The notes: generated by a model not told the origin, from the sequence alone. A stretch of 64,000 nt of DNA from Acidobacteriaceae bacterium KBS 83 (GCA_000381585.1 KB906740.1:309763-373762), one strand, 5' to 3'; shown: positions 19,851 through 29,958, counted from the stretch's first letter. Numbers and translations: made by a program.

Positions 19851-21839
19851 ATGCCATTCACCGAACAATACGACGTCGTCATCGTTGGAGCCGGTCACGC
19901 CGGCTGCGAAGCCGCCATGGCCGCGGCGCGCATGGGCCTGCGCACGGCGCTCTTCACCTTCAACCTCGACCTCATCGCGCAGATGTCCTGCAACCCCGCC
20001 ATCGGCGGCATTGCCAAGGGCCATCTCGTCCGCGAAGTCGATGCCCTCGGCGGCATCATGGGCGAAGTCGCCGATGCGGTCGGCATCCAGTTTCGTTTGC
20101 TCAACACCTCGCGTGGTCCCGCCGTGTGGTCGCCGCGCGCGCAATGCGACAAGCAGCAGTATCGCGTCAAAATGCGCCAGGTGCTCGAGGCGCAGCCCGG
20201 CCTTTACATCAAGCAGGCCGAAGTCATCGATCTGCTGATCGACACCGCTTCCGACGGCACGCGCCGCGCCCATGGCCTCAAGCTGCGCGACGGCCGCACC
20301 GTCGAGGGGGGCGCAGTCGTCATCACCACAGGCACGTTTCTGAATGGCCTCATCCACTGCGGCGAGGAGCAGTATCCGGCCGGCCGCAGCGGCGAACCAC
20401 CCAGCGTCCTTCTCGGCGAAAGCCTCAAGCGCCTCGGCCTGCGCGGCTGCCGCCTCAAGACCGGCACCCCGCCGCGACTCGATGGCCGCACTATAGACTG
20501 GTCGCGCTTCGCCGAGCAGCCGGGTGATGCCGATCCCACCCCCTTCAGCTTCCGCACCACTACGCTGCCGCAGCGGCAGGTCTCCTGCCACATCGCCTAC
20601 ACCACGCCCGAGACCCTGCGCATCATCCGCGAAAATGTCTCGCGCTCGCCCATGTACTCCGGGCAGATCCAGGCCATCGGGCCGCGCTATTGCCCCTCCA
20701 TCGAAGACAAGGTCGTCCGCTTCCCGGACAAGGAGCAGCACCAGTTCTTCCTCGAGCCCGAAGGCCTCGACACCCACGAGGTCTACGTCAACGGCATGTC
20801 CACCTCGCTGCCCATGGATGTGCAGTGGCAGGTCGTGCGCTCCATCCCCGGCCTCGAGAACGCCGAGATGCTGCGCCCCGGCTACGCCATCGAGTACGAC
20901 GCCATTGACCCTACCGAGCTCGATCGCAGCCTGCGCGTCAAGTCCATCGGCGGCCTTTATCTCGCCGGCCAGATCAACGGCACCTCCGGCTACGAAGAGG
21001 CCGCGTGCCAGGGCCTGATGGCCGGCATCAACGCTGCACTCGCCGTGCGTGGCGAGCCTGCTTTTACCCTCGATCGCACCGAAGCCTACACCGGCATCCT
21101 CATCGACGACCTCATCAGTAAGGGCACCAACGAGCCCTACCGGATGTTTACCTCGCGCGCGGAGTTCCGCCTTCACCTCCGCATCGATAACGCCGACCGC
21201 CGTCTAACGCCCTCAGGCCGCCGCCTCGGCCTTATCAACGATGCGGCTTGGGCCGACTACGAAGCGCGCCAGCAGCGCGCCGTCACGCTCGAAAAGCTTC
21301 TCGCTACTACCCGCATCGATCCCGACCGTGTCGCCAATGCGTTGCCCGATCTCGACCTCGATCCCGACAGCATCGCCGGCCAGACCTATGCGCAACTGCT
21401 CAAGCGTCCCGAGATCACACTTGAGCTCCTGCGCCCATTGCTCCAGAAGCTTACGCTCTCCGATGAGTCGCGAACGTTGCTGGCCCCCTTCCTCGCCGAG
21501 CCCGCACTCTGCGCCCGTGCGCGCAATGAGCCGCGGGCCGTCGAAACCGAGATCAAGTATGCCGGCTACCTCGACCAGCAGCGCAAGTCGATCGAGAAGC
21601 TGAAGCGCGCAGAGAGCGTCACCATTCCCGCGTGGTTTGACTACCAGAACGTCAGCGGCCTCTCCCGCGAGATGCAGGAGAAGCTCGGCCGCGTTCGCCC
21701 GCAAACAGTAGGCCAGGCCAGCCGCATCCCCGGCGTCACTCCCGCCGCGCTCTCTCTCATCCACGTCTACATCGAGATCCAAGCGCGCAAGCGCAGCGAA
21801 GCCGTCACCGCGAGCGCGAACGCGGTCGCCGGATCCTGA
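19851..21839 (+). CDS. mnmG: tRNA uridine-5-carboxymethylaminomethyl modification enzyme MnmG (GidA)
   Basis: 662 residues from ATG 19851. The FAD-binding [14 protein letters not shown] opens the protein; [37 protein letters not shown] and [24 protein letters not shown] are the two GidA signatures plus the catalytic Cys region. The C-terminal helical domain ([25 protein letters not shown]) binds MnmE and tRNA. With MnmE it installs the cmnm5 group on wobble uridine 34. No mnmE, rsmG or parAB lies nearby, unlike the common oriC cluster. The extra frame upstream to 19782 overlaps the terminator hairpin and is not coding. Confidence 0.97.
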   Translation: MPFTEQYDVVIVGAGHAGCEAAMAAARMGLRTALFTFNLDLIAQMSCNPAIGGIAKGHLVREVDALGGIMGEVADAVGIQFRLLNTSRGPAVWSPRAQCDKQQYRVKMRQVLEAQPGLYIKQAEVIDLLIDTASDGTRRAHGLKLRDGRTVEGGAVVITTGTFLNGLIHCGEEQYPAGRSGEPPSVLLGESLKRLGLRGCRLKTGTPPRLDGRTIDWSRFAEQPGDADPTPFSFRTTTLPQRQVSCHIAYTTPETLRIIRENVSRSPMYSGQIQAIGPRYCPSIEDKVVRFPDKEQHQFFLEPEGLDTHEVYVNGMSTSLPMDVQWQVVRSIPGLENAEMLRPGYAIEYDAIDPTELDRSLRVKSIGGLYLAGQINGTSGYEEAACQGLMAGINAALAVRGEPAFTLDRTEAYTGILIDDLISKGTNEPYRMFTSRAEFRLHLRIDNADRRLTPSGRRLGLINDAAWADYEARQQRAVTLEKLLATTRIDPDRVANALPDLDLDPDSIAGQTYAQLLKRPEITLELLRPLLQKLTLSDESRTLLAPFLAEPALCARARNEPRAVETEIKYAGYLDQQRKSIEKLKRAESVTIPAWFDYQNVSGLSREMQEKLGRVRPQTVGQASRIPGVTPAALSLIHVYIEIQARKRSEAVTASANAVAGS

Positions 21840-21856
21840 TCCTTCAACGTTCTCTT

Positions 21857-21897
21857 GTCATCCCGACCGCAGCGAAGCGTAGTGGAGGGATCTGCTC
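21857..21897. repeat. Intergenic repeat family C, copy
   Basis: gtcatcccgaccgcagcg, then agtggagggatctgctc. Closest match is 35874-35923. Confidence 0.55.
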
Positions 21898-21920
21898 TTA
21901 CTCAGCCGCACGGCCAAAGT

Positions 21921-21957
21921 CGGTGCCCCGTCCTACCGAAGGTAGGGTGAGGGGTTC
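21921..21957. repeat. Short palindrome-bearing intergenic segment
   Basis: ggtgccccgtcctaccgaaggtagggtgaggggt holds a ctacc/ggtag hairpin. A loosely similar gggtgcccatccttcg stretch occurs at 39949-39970, too weak to call a family. Confidence 0.25.
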
Positions 21958-21963
21958 TCATTG

Positions 21964-22578
21964 TCACTGCGGAGGCTGATTCGTCCCCGGCGCCGGAGGC
22001 GGCTGCGTGCTCTGCGGCCCCTTGTAGATCAGCGGGATATGGAAGGGCAGTGCCGCATCGCTCTTGCTCGCATGCGTCGCGGCCTTCTTCTTGCGCTCGT
22101 CTTCGGTCGCCACCACCGTGCGCTGCGAATTGATGCACTGCCAGTTTCCGGCGCTGTTCTTGCGGAAGACATGCGAGAAGACGCCTTTCTCCGCCACCTT
22201 CTGCTGATCGGTCGCTCCCTGCCACTCCATCACGTAGGTCCCGTTCACGATCGCCAAATCACCCACCAAGCGCGCACCGATCACTGTCTGCTTCAGCGAC
22301 AGGGGGGCGGCGCCCGCAACAAACAAGTGCGAGATCTGCTGGTTGCGCGTCGTCACATCGCCCTCGGCGCTGATGCCGACATAATCGCGCGCAAGCAGGT
22401 TCTCCATTGCAAACTGATCGCGTTTCGTCACAGCTCCATCCCAGGAATCCTCAACCGTCTGCATCTGGGCGACCTCTGGAGAGGGATCGGCAGGCTGGGC
22501 ATTCAGACCGGTGAAGGGAAGGGCGAAGAGGGAAGCGGCAAGGATCGATCGAAGGTGAAACGACAGCATGAACGGCAT
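21964..22578 (-). CDS. Secreted NTF2-like (DUF4440/SnoaL-type) protein
   Basis: 204 residues from ATG 22578. A signal peptide (SFHLRSILAASLFALPFTGLNA) is followed by an NTF2-like domain at residues about 38-155: VEDSWDGAVTKRDQFAMENLLARDYVGISAEGDV, then VIGARLVGDLAIVNGTYVMEW and WQCINSQRTVV, the usual cone-fold strands of DUF4440. The last 45 residues are Lys/Ser then Pro-rich and probably disordered. Such domains bind small ligands, and no active site is recognisable. ATG 22569 is an alternative start. It is divergent from dnaB. Confidence 0.75.
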   Translation of the reverse strand: MPFMLSFHLRSILAASLFALPFTGLNAQPADPSPEVAQMQTVEDSWDGAVTKRDQFAMENLLARDYVGISAEGDVTTRNQQISHLFVAGAAPLSLKQTVIGARLVGDLAIVNGTYVMEWQGATDQQKVAEKGVFSHVFRKNSAGNWQCINSQRTVVATEDERKKKAATHASKSDAALPFHIPLIYKGPQSTQPPPAPGTNQPPQ

Positions 22579-22694
22579 TCTCCACTGAAGATGATACAGG
22601 GCTTGCGTGAACGCCAGATTCACACAGAACGGCGCTATATATACACACAGAACAGGGCTGTTTCAAGTGAGCCAAATAGAGGAACATAGACCCC

Positions 22695-24101
22695 ATGGCC
22701 GCCTTTCCAGACATCTCGCTCGAGCGCGGCATGCCCGCCAGCCCGGACGCCGAACGCTCCATCCTCGGCGCCATCCTTCTTGAAAACGCGCACTTCCACG
22801 AAGCGGCGGAGAAGAAGCTCACCTGCGACGACTTCTCGCTCGATTCCCACCGCCGCATCTTCGCCCGCATGGACGATCTCATCAGCGGCGGGCGGCACGT
22901 GGACCTGGTCACACTGGTCGAAGAGCTGGCGAAGAAAAAGGAAGTCGAGTCAGTCGGTGGTGTCGCCTACATCGCCTCCCTCACCGAAGGCCTGCCGCGC
23001 CGCGTCTCCATCGAAGAATACGTCCGCATCGTCAAGGACAAATCGCTTCTCCGGCAGCTCATCAACGTCTGCAACACGGCGATGACGCAGGCGGTCGATC
23101 AATCTGAGGAAGCGCTCGAAGTTCTCAACGCCGCTGAAAGCGCTCTGCTCGCAGTCTCCGAGCGCGGCATTACCCGCGACTTCGCCAACATTCCCACTAT
23201 CGTCAAAGAACACTTCGGCACCATCGATTCCATCTGGAAGCTGAAGCGCGAAGTCACCGGCCTGGCCACGCACTTCAAGGACTTCGATCGCATGACGAGT
23301 GGTCTCCAGCCCGCCGAGCTCATCATCATCGCGGCACGTCCCTCAATGGGCAAGACCGCGTGGGCCATCAACATCGCGCAGCAGGCCGCGCTCCGGGATG
23401 GCCGCGTCGTCGGCATCTTCTCGCTCGAAATGTCCAGCGAGTCGCTCCTCCGCCGTATGCTCGCATCGGAAGCATTCGTGAACATGCGCAAAATCCAGTC
23501 CGGCTTTATCAGCCGCGACGATCAGGACGCGCTCATCAACGCCGCCGGAAAGCTCACCGAGTCCCACATCTACATCGACGACACCCCCGGCATCTCCCTC
23601 GCCGAGATGCGCGCGAAGGCTCGCCGCCTCAAGCAGCAGCGCGGTCTCGACCTCATCGTCGTCGACTATCTGCAGCTCATGTCCGCCTCGCTCCCCGGCG
23701 CGGCCGGCAGCAAGCGCCACGAAAACCGCACACAGGAGGTCTCCGCCATCTCGCGCGGCCTCAAGGCGCTCGCCAAGGAACTGCACATCCCCGTCATCGC
23801 TCTCTCGCAGCTCAGCCGCGCTTCCGAGCAGCGCGGCGGCGATAAGAAGCCCATGCTCTCCGACCTGCGCGAATCCGGCTCCATCGAACAGGACGCCGAT
23901 GTCGTCGCCTTCATCCATCGCGAGAGCTACTACAACAAAGACGAGAACGGCGACGAAGACCCCGACTCCAAGGGCAAAGCAGAAATCATCGTCGCCAAGC
24001 AGCGCAACGGGCCTACCGGTTCCGTCCATCTCGCTTACCTCAGCGAGTACACTCGCTTCGAGAACATGGCGCACGAAGGTGACGCCGCCGGTTACGAATA
24101 G
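22695..24101 (+). CDS. dnaB: Replicative DNA helicase DnaB
   Basis: The 468-residue length and layout match DnaB: an N-terminal helical domain (PASPDAERSILGAIL through about 105), a linker, and a RecA-like motor with Walker A ARPSMGKTA (about 214-222), IFSLEMSSE, Walker B DLIVVDYLQLM, QLSRASEQR and the arginine-finger region DLRESGSIEQDADVVAFIHRE. There is no intein, although DnaB is a frequent intein host. It loads at the fork as a hexamer. A GAGGAA lies 10 bases before the ATG. The gap to the upstream gene holds two cacacagaac direct repeats (22622-22631, 22647-22656). alr follows after 5 bases. Confidence 0.97.
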   Translation: MAAFPDISLERGMPASPDAERSILGAILLENAHFHEAAEKKLTCDDFSLDSHRRIFARMDDLISGGRHVDLVTLVEELAKKKEVESVGGVAYIASLTEGLPRRVSIEEYVRIVKDKSLLRQLINVCNTAMTQAVDQSEEALEVLNAAESALLAVSERGITRDFANIPTIVKEHFGTIDSIWKLKREVTGLATHFKDFDRMTSGLQPAELIIIAARPSMGKTAWAINIAQQAALRDGRVVGIFSLEMSSESLLRRMLASEAFVNMRKIQSGFISRDDQDALINAAGKLTESHIYIDDTPGISLAEMRAKARRLKQQRGLDLIVVDYLQLMSASLPGAAGSKRHENRTQEVSAISRGLKALAKELHIPVIALSQLSRASEQRGGDKKPMLSDLRESGSIEQDADVVAFIHRESYYNKDENGDEDPDSKGKAEIIVAKQRNGPTGSVHLAYLSEYTRFENMAHEGDAAGYE

Positions 24102-24106
24102 TACGA

Positions 24107-25285
24107 ATGAATCCGTCCTCCAGTCGTCCAACATGGGCTGAACTCTCGCGCACCGCGCTGCGTGGCAACTACCGCGTCCTGCGCGAGAATGCCATGCGAG
24201 CCGATGCAGAGGCCGTCGGCGTCATCAAGGCCAACGCCTATGGCCACGGCGCCCCCGAGGCCCTGGCCGTTCTGATTGTGGACGGCTGCGCTTGGTTCGC
24301 CGTCACCTGCCTTGATGAAGCCCTCCTTCTCCAGCCCCAACTGAAGAGCCATCGGACATTAATTCTCTCCGGTCTCTTTGATGGCGAAGCGGCGGTGGTC
24401 ACCCGTCACGCTTTCACGCCAGTGCTCGGCTCGCTCCAGCAACTCGCGTGGCTTGCAGAAGCAGTCCCGCCAGCCGAAGTCACACCCTCCTCAGCCCCGC
24501 CATTTCCTCTGCACCTCGAGATCGACACCGGTATGGCCCGCCAGGGCATTCAGTGGAATGACACCACCGCACTCGCTGCCTTCGCAGCTCAACTCATTCA
24601 GCATCCGCAACTGCTGCTCGAAGCGGTCATGACGCACTTCGCCTCGCCGGAAGACCCCGGCTCCACTCAGACCGCCGAGCAACTCGAACGTCTCCGCGCG
24701 GCGCTCGCCACACTCCACGAGCATGGCATCGCTCCGCCCCTGATCCATGCCGGCAACTCCGCCAGCCTCTTCGAATCCGCACAGATAACCGCGCTCCGTG
24801 ACATTGCGCAGCAGAGCGGCAGCCGCCTGCTGCTGCGGCCCGGCATCGCACTCTACGGCTATGGCCCGTACCCCGCCGAGCGCGGCTTGCAACCCGTGCT
24901 ACGTTGGAAGACCCGCATCGCCGCGCTTCGCACCATCGCCGCCGGAGAAGCCGTTAGCTACAACGCCACCTTCCGAGCGACGCGCCCCAGCCGCATCGCG
25001 CTGCTACCGGTCGGCTACGCGGACGGTTACAATCGGCTGCTCTCCAATCGCGGCGAAGTATTGGTGCGCGGGCAGCGAGCCCCCATCGCCGGACGCGTCA
25101 CCATGGACCAGACCATGGTCGATGTCACCGACATCGCAGGCCTCGCAGTCGGCGACGAGGTCATCCTCATCGGTGAGCAGGGTAGCGAACGCATAACCGC
25201 GGACGACCTCGCCGCGCTCAGTGGCACCATCGCCTACGAAGTTCTCTGCGCTATCGGCACGCGTGTGCCTCGCGTCTGGGTGTGA
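24107..25285 (+). CDS. alr: Alanine racemase
   Basis: 392 residues. The PLP Lys lies in VIKANAYGHGA (about residue 38), the family's signature; the second catalytic base Tyr lies in GYADGYNR, and MDQTMVDVTD is the usual Met/Asp-rich motif. It supplies D-alanine for peptidoglycan. The start is five bases after the dnaB stop, so the two form a transcriptional unit, an arrangement known from other bacteria. Confidence 0.96.
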   Translation: MNPSSSRPTWAELSRTALRGNYRVLRENAMRADAEAVGVIKANAYGHGAPEALAVLIVDGCAWFAVTCLDEALLLQPQLKSHRTLILSGLFDGEAAVVTRHAFTPVLGSLQQLAWLAEAVPPAEVTPSSAPPFPLHLEIDTGMARQGIQWNDTTALAAFAAQLIQHPQLLLEAVMTHFASPEDPGSTQTAEQLERLRAALATLHEHGIAPPLIHAGNSASLFESAQITALRDIAQQSGSRLLLRPGIALYGYGPYPAERGLQPVLRWKTRIAALRTIAAGEAVSYNATFRATRPSRIALLPVGYADGYNRLLSNRGEVLVRGQRAPIAGRVTMDQTMVDVTDIAGLAVGDEVILIGEQGSERITADDLAALSGTIAYEVLCAIGTRVPRVWV

Positions 25286-25385
25286 CGGCTACTATCGTCA
25301 CATCGACCGAATCAAACAATCCGTCATCCATATCAAATGCGAGTGGAGGAATCTCCTGTCTGCCCGCACGTCTACACTGCCAATC

Positions 25386-25455
25386 GTGAGCGACCAAAGG
25401 GAGTGAACCCAGCGGCCCGCGCCGCAGGCGCGTCTGCCTGGATGGCAGATCCTCG
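25386..25455. repeat. Intergenic repeat family A, copy 2
   Basis: gtgagcgaccaaagggag, tgaaccca, gcgccgcaggcgcgtc, tgcctggatggcagatcc in order. It directly abuts the family B element at 25457. Confidence 0.6.
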
Positions 25456-25456
25456 A

Positions 25457-25565
25457 CCGTTTTCACAAAGGGCTACAGGCGCGGGAGCGACTATTGAAGA
25501 AGCTTTTCCGTCAAGAAAAGCTGCTTCTCTCGGTTGTCGGCCGGGCACCGTATTTGTGAAAACGG
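25457..25565. repeat. Palindromic element family B, best copy, 13-bp perfect inverted ends
   Basis: Left end ccgttttcacaaa (25457-25469) and right end tttgtgaaaacgg (25553-25565) are exact inverted repeats. A central hairpin agcttttc-cgtcaa-gaaaagct lies at 25501-25522. The element carries no ORF of its own and ends exactly at the stop codon of the neighbouring receptor gene. Confidence 0.7.
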
Positions 25566-28478
25566 TTAGAAGCTAAAGCTCATCTGCAGATCAATCGTGC
25601 GCACCGCCGTCTGGTTGCGATTGAAGACCTGCCCTGCAAGCGCCAGCGACTGATTGAAGTTCTGGCTGCTCACCACGTTGCTGGGCTGCGCCAGGTTGAC
25701 CACGTTGAAGACATTGTTCGCCGCCACCGTAAAGTTCAGATTGTATTTGCGCCGCACCGAATGCGAATTCGGACCGCCGAAGAAGCCGCCACCACCACTG
25801 CCCGACAATCCCCCGGGGCCAAGGCCGCCGCGGGGACCGCCGCCGCCCTGCGGGCCACCACCACCGCCGCCCCGCGGTGGGCCACCGTCGCCGCCACCAC
25901 CGCCGTGTCCCTCCAGCTTCGGCCCAATGCCGAAGTTCTTACTCAGCCGCAGATTGGTACTGGAGTTCGCCGGACCGCGCCCGCTGCCATAAGGGATGAT
26001 TGTCTCGCCCGGATTGGGAGTGATGTTCAGGCATCCATAGGGTGTCTTGTAATACCGCATCGATCCCGGCGTGCAAAGGCTCGCGTCCACAACAGATGGC
26101 CGCTCGTTGTATTGGTTGTCCTTGTTCAAGTCCTGCCCCGTCGTGATGTTGTACGGTGCCCCGGCATTGGCGATGGTAAAAATCGATGCCTGGATTCCGT
26201 AAGGCAGATTTGTAGTTGCGAGCAGGAAGAATCGATTGCGAACATCATTGCTCGAACGACCGTAGTCAAAGCCGATGTCGTCCTGGCGTGACGGAAAATA
26301 ATTCGCTCCGCTCGTATCGCTTTTCATCGAGCCCAGCACATAAAAGCTCGAGATGGAAAAGTTCTTCGTTCGTGCATTGACCGACGTGATGAGCTGGCTC
26401 TGCCGGTACACGCCTTCGGACTGGAACTGATAGAGATTGCCCTCACCCGGGAAGGGCAACTCCGGCTGTCCCGTCTTGGGATCGATGATGAACGTCTCGG
26501 TTGCGTAGTCGTAGAGCGGCGCATTGATGTTGGTGGTCAGGTACTGATGAACACCGCGGCTGTAGAGATATGTCACATTCGCGGTGATCGTCTTCGTGAT
26601 CTTGCGGTCCACGCCAAACGCGCCCTGCATATCGAGCGCTGCCTTCAAATCCGGGCTGATGCTGTACGTTGCCGATCGTGTATCCACCGTGCCGTTACCG
26701 GAAGGCGGCTTCCCGGGAATATATTTCGGATTCGAGTAGACAATCTGCTGCTGATTTTTGCCGTTCTGGTGAATCGCCTGGATCACACTGGCGTTGCTGA
26801 AGCGGTTGAAGAACCAGCCATATCCCGCGCGGATGACCGTCTTCGGCGGCCGCTTGTTGCCGCCATCCAGCGCATATGCAAAGCCAATGCGCGGCCCCCA
26901 GTTCGCATGGTCGTGGATGCGGTTCTGTCCTTCGAAGCGCAGACCGTAATCGAAGGTGAACTTGCGGTTCACCTTCCAGTCCCCCTGGTAAAACAGCGCT
27001 GCGTCGAACAGTGTCGAGCTCGCGTTGAAGTTGACGATCTGGGTCACGATCCCCTGCGACGGAGTGCCTGCCGTATACGCCGAAGCGCTGTCGAAGTTGT
27101 AGTTGCCGTTGGTCCCGGCATTCGAATAATCCGATTCGGGATACGCGCGCAGCCGAGTGCCGAAGCGAAGCGAGTGCTTCCCGAAGCTGCCAGTCAGGTA
27201 GTCCTGCAACTCATAGTGGTCGCCGTTGGTACGCGATGTGCCGTCATTGCTGCCGCCTCCGGTGAAGGCGCCCTGCACGGTCAGTGTGGGGGATGTGTCC
27301 TGTGGCAGTTGATCGTCACGGTCGCGTTCATACTCGAACCGCGCATCGTTCACCAGGTGCGCGTTGATCACCTGCGAATCGCCGATCTGGATTGTGTTCT
27401 CGGTGCTATGCGTGTTGTAGGCCTGCGACTCCAGCGCATACTGTCCCGGACCGCTGCCCGTGTCCACGGCGCGGTTGTATTGATATCGCACCGTAAGGGT
27501 GTTGCTCGACGTCAGCTGGTAGTCGAAACGCACCGGCAGGTGCAGACGCGATTGCGGATTGTCCAGGTTCTGCACGAAGTTATTTCCATCATGATCCAGG
27601 AAGTAGTTCGGATCCTCAGGTGTTCCCGGCGCGTTCACGACCAGAATGTTCTGGCTGTTGCGTGCAAACACAGAGAGGAAGTACGAGGCCTTCTCCGAGA
27701 TCGGACCGCCCACCGAACCGTTTAAGAAGTACTGATAATACGATGGCGTGCTGGTGACAAAGTGGCTCGTGTTCCACGCCGAGTCGTTGCCGCTGGCTTG
27801 AATGAAGCCGTGCAGCTTTTCCGTGCCCGGCTTGGTCAGGATCTCGATGCGTCCGTATCCCAACTTGTCGAACTCTGCGGAGAACGGATTCTGGTTGATT
27901 CGAATCTCGCGGATCGACGACTTGGGTGGCAGGTCGCCCCCGGTGAAGCCGTCGATGTAAATCTGGCTTCCGCCGTTTCCCGCAGCGGGGCCGGCCAGCG
28001 CCGTCAGCTCGTTCTGCATCTCGTCCGGATCGTCGGAGAGCGCATCCAGATCTTTGCCGCTCAGCACTACGGCATTCCCGTTGTCTGCCGGCTCGGTGTC
28101 CAGTTGCCGGGTGTCGGCCGTCACCTCGATCTGCTGCTCCTGCGTCGCAATAGTCAGCGGAATATTCAGCATGCGCGAGGTCCCGCTCACAATCGCCACT
28201 CCTGTTTCAGAAAACGGGGTGAACCCGGGGACATTCACATCCAGCGTGTAGTTGCCCGCAGGCACCGCTGCAAACGAGTAGCTGCCATCCCCGCCCGATG
28301 TGGCGGAAAAAGTTTTGCCTCCGCCCGACAATTGCACGCTCGCCCCCGGCACGATCGCCCCGCTCGGATCCGTGACCTGCCCGTGCAACGACGGCTTGCT
28401 TTGCGCATGCAGGACCGGCGCGGCCGAAACAACCAGACAAACAGCAGGGACAGAAAGCAAGCGGTACAGATGATTCAT
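25566..28478 (-). CDS. TonB-dependent receptor with CarboxypepD_reg-like N-terminus and glycine-rich loop
   Basis: 970 residues: a signal peptide ending LHAQ (about 26), a regulatory-like domain (SLHGQVTDPSGAIVPGASVQL, about 29-110), a plug-like region with IREIRINQNPFSAEFDKLGYGRIEILTKPGTEKLHG, and a barrel ending in MSFSF. Residues about 850-905 form a low-complexity Gly/Pro/Arg loop (GGGGGDGGPPRGGGG type) between two terminal barrel strands, immediately before the KYNLNFTVAANNVFN strand. It is shorter and clearly different from the tandem pair at 12.9-19.8 kb. Ligand unknown. Confidence 0.88.
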   Translation of the reverse strand: MNHLYRLLSVPAVCLVVSAAPVLHAQSKPSLHGQVTDPSGAIVPGASVQLSGGGKTFSATSGGDGSYSFAAVPAGNYTLDVNVPGFTPFSETGVAIVSGTSRMLNIPLTIATQEQQIEVTADTRQLDTEPADNGNAVVLSGKDLDALSDDPDEMQNELTALAGPAAGNGGSQIYIDGFTGGDLPPKSSIREIRINQNPFSAEFDKLGYGRIEILTKPGTEKLHGFIQASGNDSAWNTSHFVTSTPSYYQYFLNGSVGGPISEKASYFLSVFARNSQNILVVNAPGTPEDPNYFLDHDGNNFVQNLDNPQSRLHLPVRFDYQLTSSNTLTVRYQYNRAVDTGSGPGQYALESQAYNTHSTENTIQIGDSQVINAHLVNDARFEYERDRDDQLPQDTSPTLTVQGAFTGGGSNDGTSRTNGDHYELQDYLTGSFGKHSLRFGTRLRAYPESDYSNAGTNGNYNFDSASAYTAGTPSQGIVTQIVNFNASSTLFDAALFYQGDWKVNRKFTFDYGLRFEGQNRIHDHANWGPRIGFAYALDGGNKRPPKTVIRAGYGWFFNRFSNASVIQAIHQNGKNQQQIVYSNPKYIPGKPPSGNGTVDTRSATYSISPDLKAALDMQGAFGVDRKITKTITANVTYLYSRGVHQYLTTNINAPLYDYATETFIIDPKTGQPELPFPGEGNLYQFQSEGVYRQSQLITSVNARTKNFSISSFYVLGSMKSDTSGANYFPSRQDDIGFDYGRSSNDVRNRFFLLATTNLPYGIQASIFTIANAGAPYNITTGQDLNKDNQYNERPSVVDASLCTPGSMRYYKTPYGCLNITPNPGETIIPYGSGRGPANSSTNLRLSKNFGIGPKLEGHGGGGGDGGPPRGGGGGGPQGGGGPRGGLGPGGLSGSGGGGFFGGPNSHSVRRKYNLNFTVAANNVFNVVNLAQPSNVVSSQNFNQSLALAGQVFNRNQTAVRTIDLQMSFSF

Positions 28479-28601
28479 CCGATTCCTGAAAAAATCCTTA
28501 AGAGAATGTGGACACTACGGGCAGACGCTGAGAACGTTTACATGCACAGACGAGACAACGGTGTGGAAAGTTGAACGCCGATGGGTGAAAAAAATGCTGG
28601 A

Positions 28602-28618
28602 CCATCGTTTTACGATGG
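28602..28618. promoter_or_regulatory. Perfect inverted repeat in a divergent promoter region
   Basis: ccatcg-tttta-cgatgg, between the divergent receptor (start 28478) and hydrolase (start 28701). A possible operator; no regulator is identified. Confidence 0.3.
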
Positions 28619-28687
28619 ATTGGGAACGATATCGTGGCGCACGCCGCAAACGAACGTCGCGCGGTTCGCACGCGACCCATGATCCGT

Positions 28688-28693
28688 TACGAT
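28688..28693 (+). promoter_or_regulatory. -10-like TACGAT 7 nt before the hydrolase start
   Basis: TACGAT, then 7 bases to ATG 28701; no Shine-Dalgarno. This is leaderless spacing. Confidence 0.4.
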
Positions 28694-28700
28694 AAGTGTA

Positions 28701-29948
28701 ATGGTAAGGAAGCTCTACGCGCGTGCCATGTTCGCATGGGAAACCGCGCTCACCACGCGTGACACCAATCGTATCGTGCGTCCTGTCGAGTGGGGCTTCG
28801 AGTGGCTGGAAGATTTTGCGCGTCCCCGCGGTCTTATGCCCGATCCTGCGAGCGCGCGCGACCCGGCCGATGTCCGCGCCAACGAAAACGCGCTGCTCGC
28901 CATCAGCGATGCAGCGTTGCGTGATCGCGAGTCGTTCTACGGCTACAGCCGTCCTACGGACTTCCGCCTCGAAGATCGGCACCCGCTGCTCTTTCCCACC
29001 AACGTCCGTCCGGAAACCCTGCGCCGCGACGCGCGGCTTCGCGCTGCCGCAGAAGCGGGCCACGCGAAGACAGCTCCGTTTCTCCGCTTCACTTCGCCGG
29101 TCCGCACACCCTATCCGGAAAACGATCTCGTGAATGCACGGTGGTATCCCGCACGGCCCGAACGTCAAGCTGGCAAACCGAAACAGGCCATCGTCGTGAT
29201 GCCGCAGTGGAACGCCGACGCCTTCAGCCATAACGCCCTCTGCGCGCTCTTCAATCGCTTCGGCATCTCGGCACTGCGTCTCTCCAAGCCCTACCACGAC
29301 ATTCGCCGCCCAGTTGAGCTTGAGCGCTCCGATTACGCCGTCAGCTCCAACCTGGGCCGCACCATCTCGGCCTGCCGCCAGGCGGTCGTGGACATCCGTT
29401 GCTGCCTCGACTGGCTCGAGGACCAGGGTTACGAGCAGTTCGGCGTTCTCGGCACCAGCCTCGGTTCCTGCTATGCCTTCATCGCCGCCGCGATGGACCC
29501 GCGTCTTCAGGTCTGCGCCTTCAATCATGCATCCATGGCATTTGGCGACGTTGTATGGACCGGACAGAGCACGCGTCATATCCGCGCCGCGCTTGAGCCG
29601 GTCATGACGCAGGATCAGCTCAGGCAGATATGGGCCTCGATCAGCCCGGTCTCATTCATGGATCGATTCACTGCCACTACCCCGCGCAAAGCACTAGTCG
29701 TGCATGCCACCTACGACCTGACGTTCCTCGCCGGCTATTCGCGCGGAGTGCTCGACAACTTTCGCCGTTACGGCGTCGACTTTGAATCGCGCGTGCTCCC
29801 CTGCGGCCACTACACCACCGGTGAAACACCCTACAAATTCATGGACGGCTGGTTCCTCGGCTCTTTCGTCTATCGCGCCTTTAAAGCACTGGCCACGCAG
29901 GGAAAACGGCCGGCCTCACAGCCGGAACGCGAACTCATTGCGCGGTAA
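28701..29948 (+). CDS. Alpha/beta-hydrolase, ABHD18-like family
   Basis: 415 residues. [12 protein letters not shown] gives the oxyanion strand, and [11 protein letters not shown] carries the G-x-S-x-G elbow with Ser at residue 253. VHATYDLTF likely contains the acid and [12 protein letters not shown] the His. This matches the ABHD18-like group, which is common in Acidobacteria and of unknown substrate. No signal peptide or membrane helix is seen. The stop codon TAA overlaps the proposed glyA -10 hexamer. Confidence 0.82.
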   Translation: MVRKLYARAMFAWETALTTRDTNRIVRPVEWGFEWLEDFARPRGLMPDPASARDPADVRANENALLAISDAALRDRESFYGYSRPTDFRLEDRHPLLFPTNVRPETLRRDARLRAAAEAGHAKTAPFLRFTSPVRTPYPENDLVNARWYPARPERQAGKPKQAIVVMPQWNADAFSHNALCALFNRFGISALRLSKPYHDIRRPVELERSDYAVSSNLGRTISACRQAVVDIRCCLDWLEDQGYEQFGVLGTSLGSCYAFIAAAMDPRLQVCAFNHASMAFGDVVWTGQSTRHIRAALEPVMTQDQLRQIWASISPVSFMDRFTATTPRKALVVHATYDLTFLAGYSRGVLDNFRRYGVDFESRVLPCGHYTTGETPYKFMDGWFLGSFVYRAFKALATQGKRPASQPERELIAR

Positions 29949-29951
29949 AAT
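29946..29951 (+). promoter_or_regulatory. -10-like TAAAAT 7 nt before glyA
   Basis: TAAAAT overlaps the stop codon of the upstream hydrolase gene; 7 bases separate it from ATG 29959. No Shine-Dalgarno. Confidence 0.4.
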
Positions 29952-29958
29952 GAGCGTT

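Noticed and set aside
19776..21176. 466-codon open frame antisense to mnmG
   Set aside because: Complete overlap with a strongly conserved mnmG; its Gly/Ala/Asp-rich residue pattern is what GC-rich codons give on the opposite strand.
22620..22660. Origin-like repeats before dnaB
   Set aside because: The two cacacagaac direct repeats are not DnaA boxes (TTATNCACA) and no dnaA, dnaN or AT-rich unwinding region is present.
26547..27725. 392-codon open frame antisense to the third receptor
   Set aside because: Arg/Val/Ala-rich pattern with no domain; the receptor has a signal peptide, plug and barrel end on the other strand.
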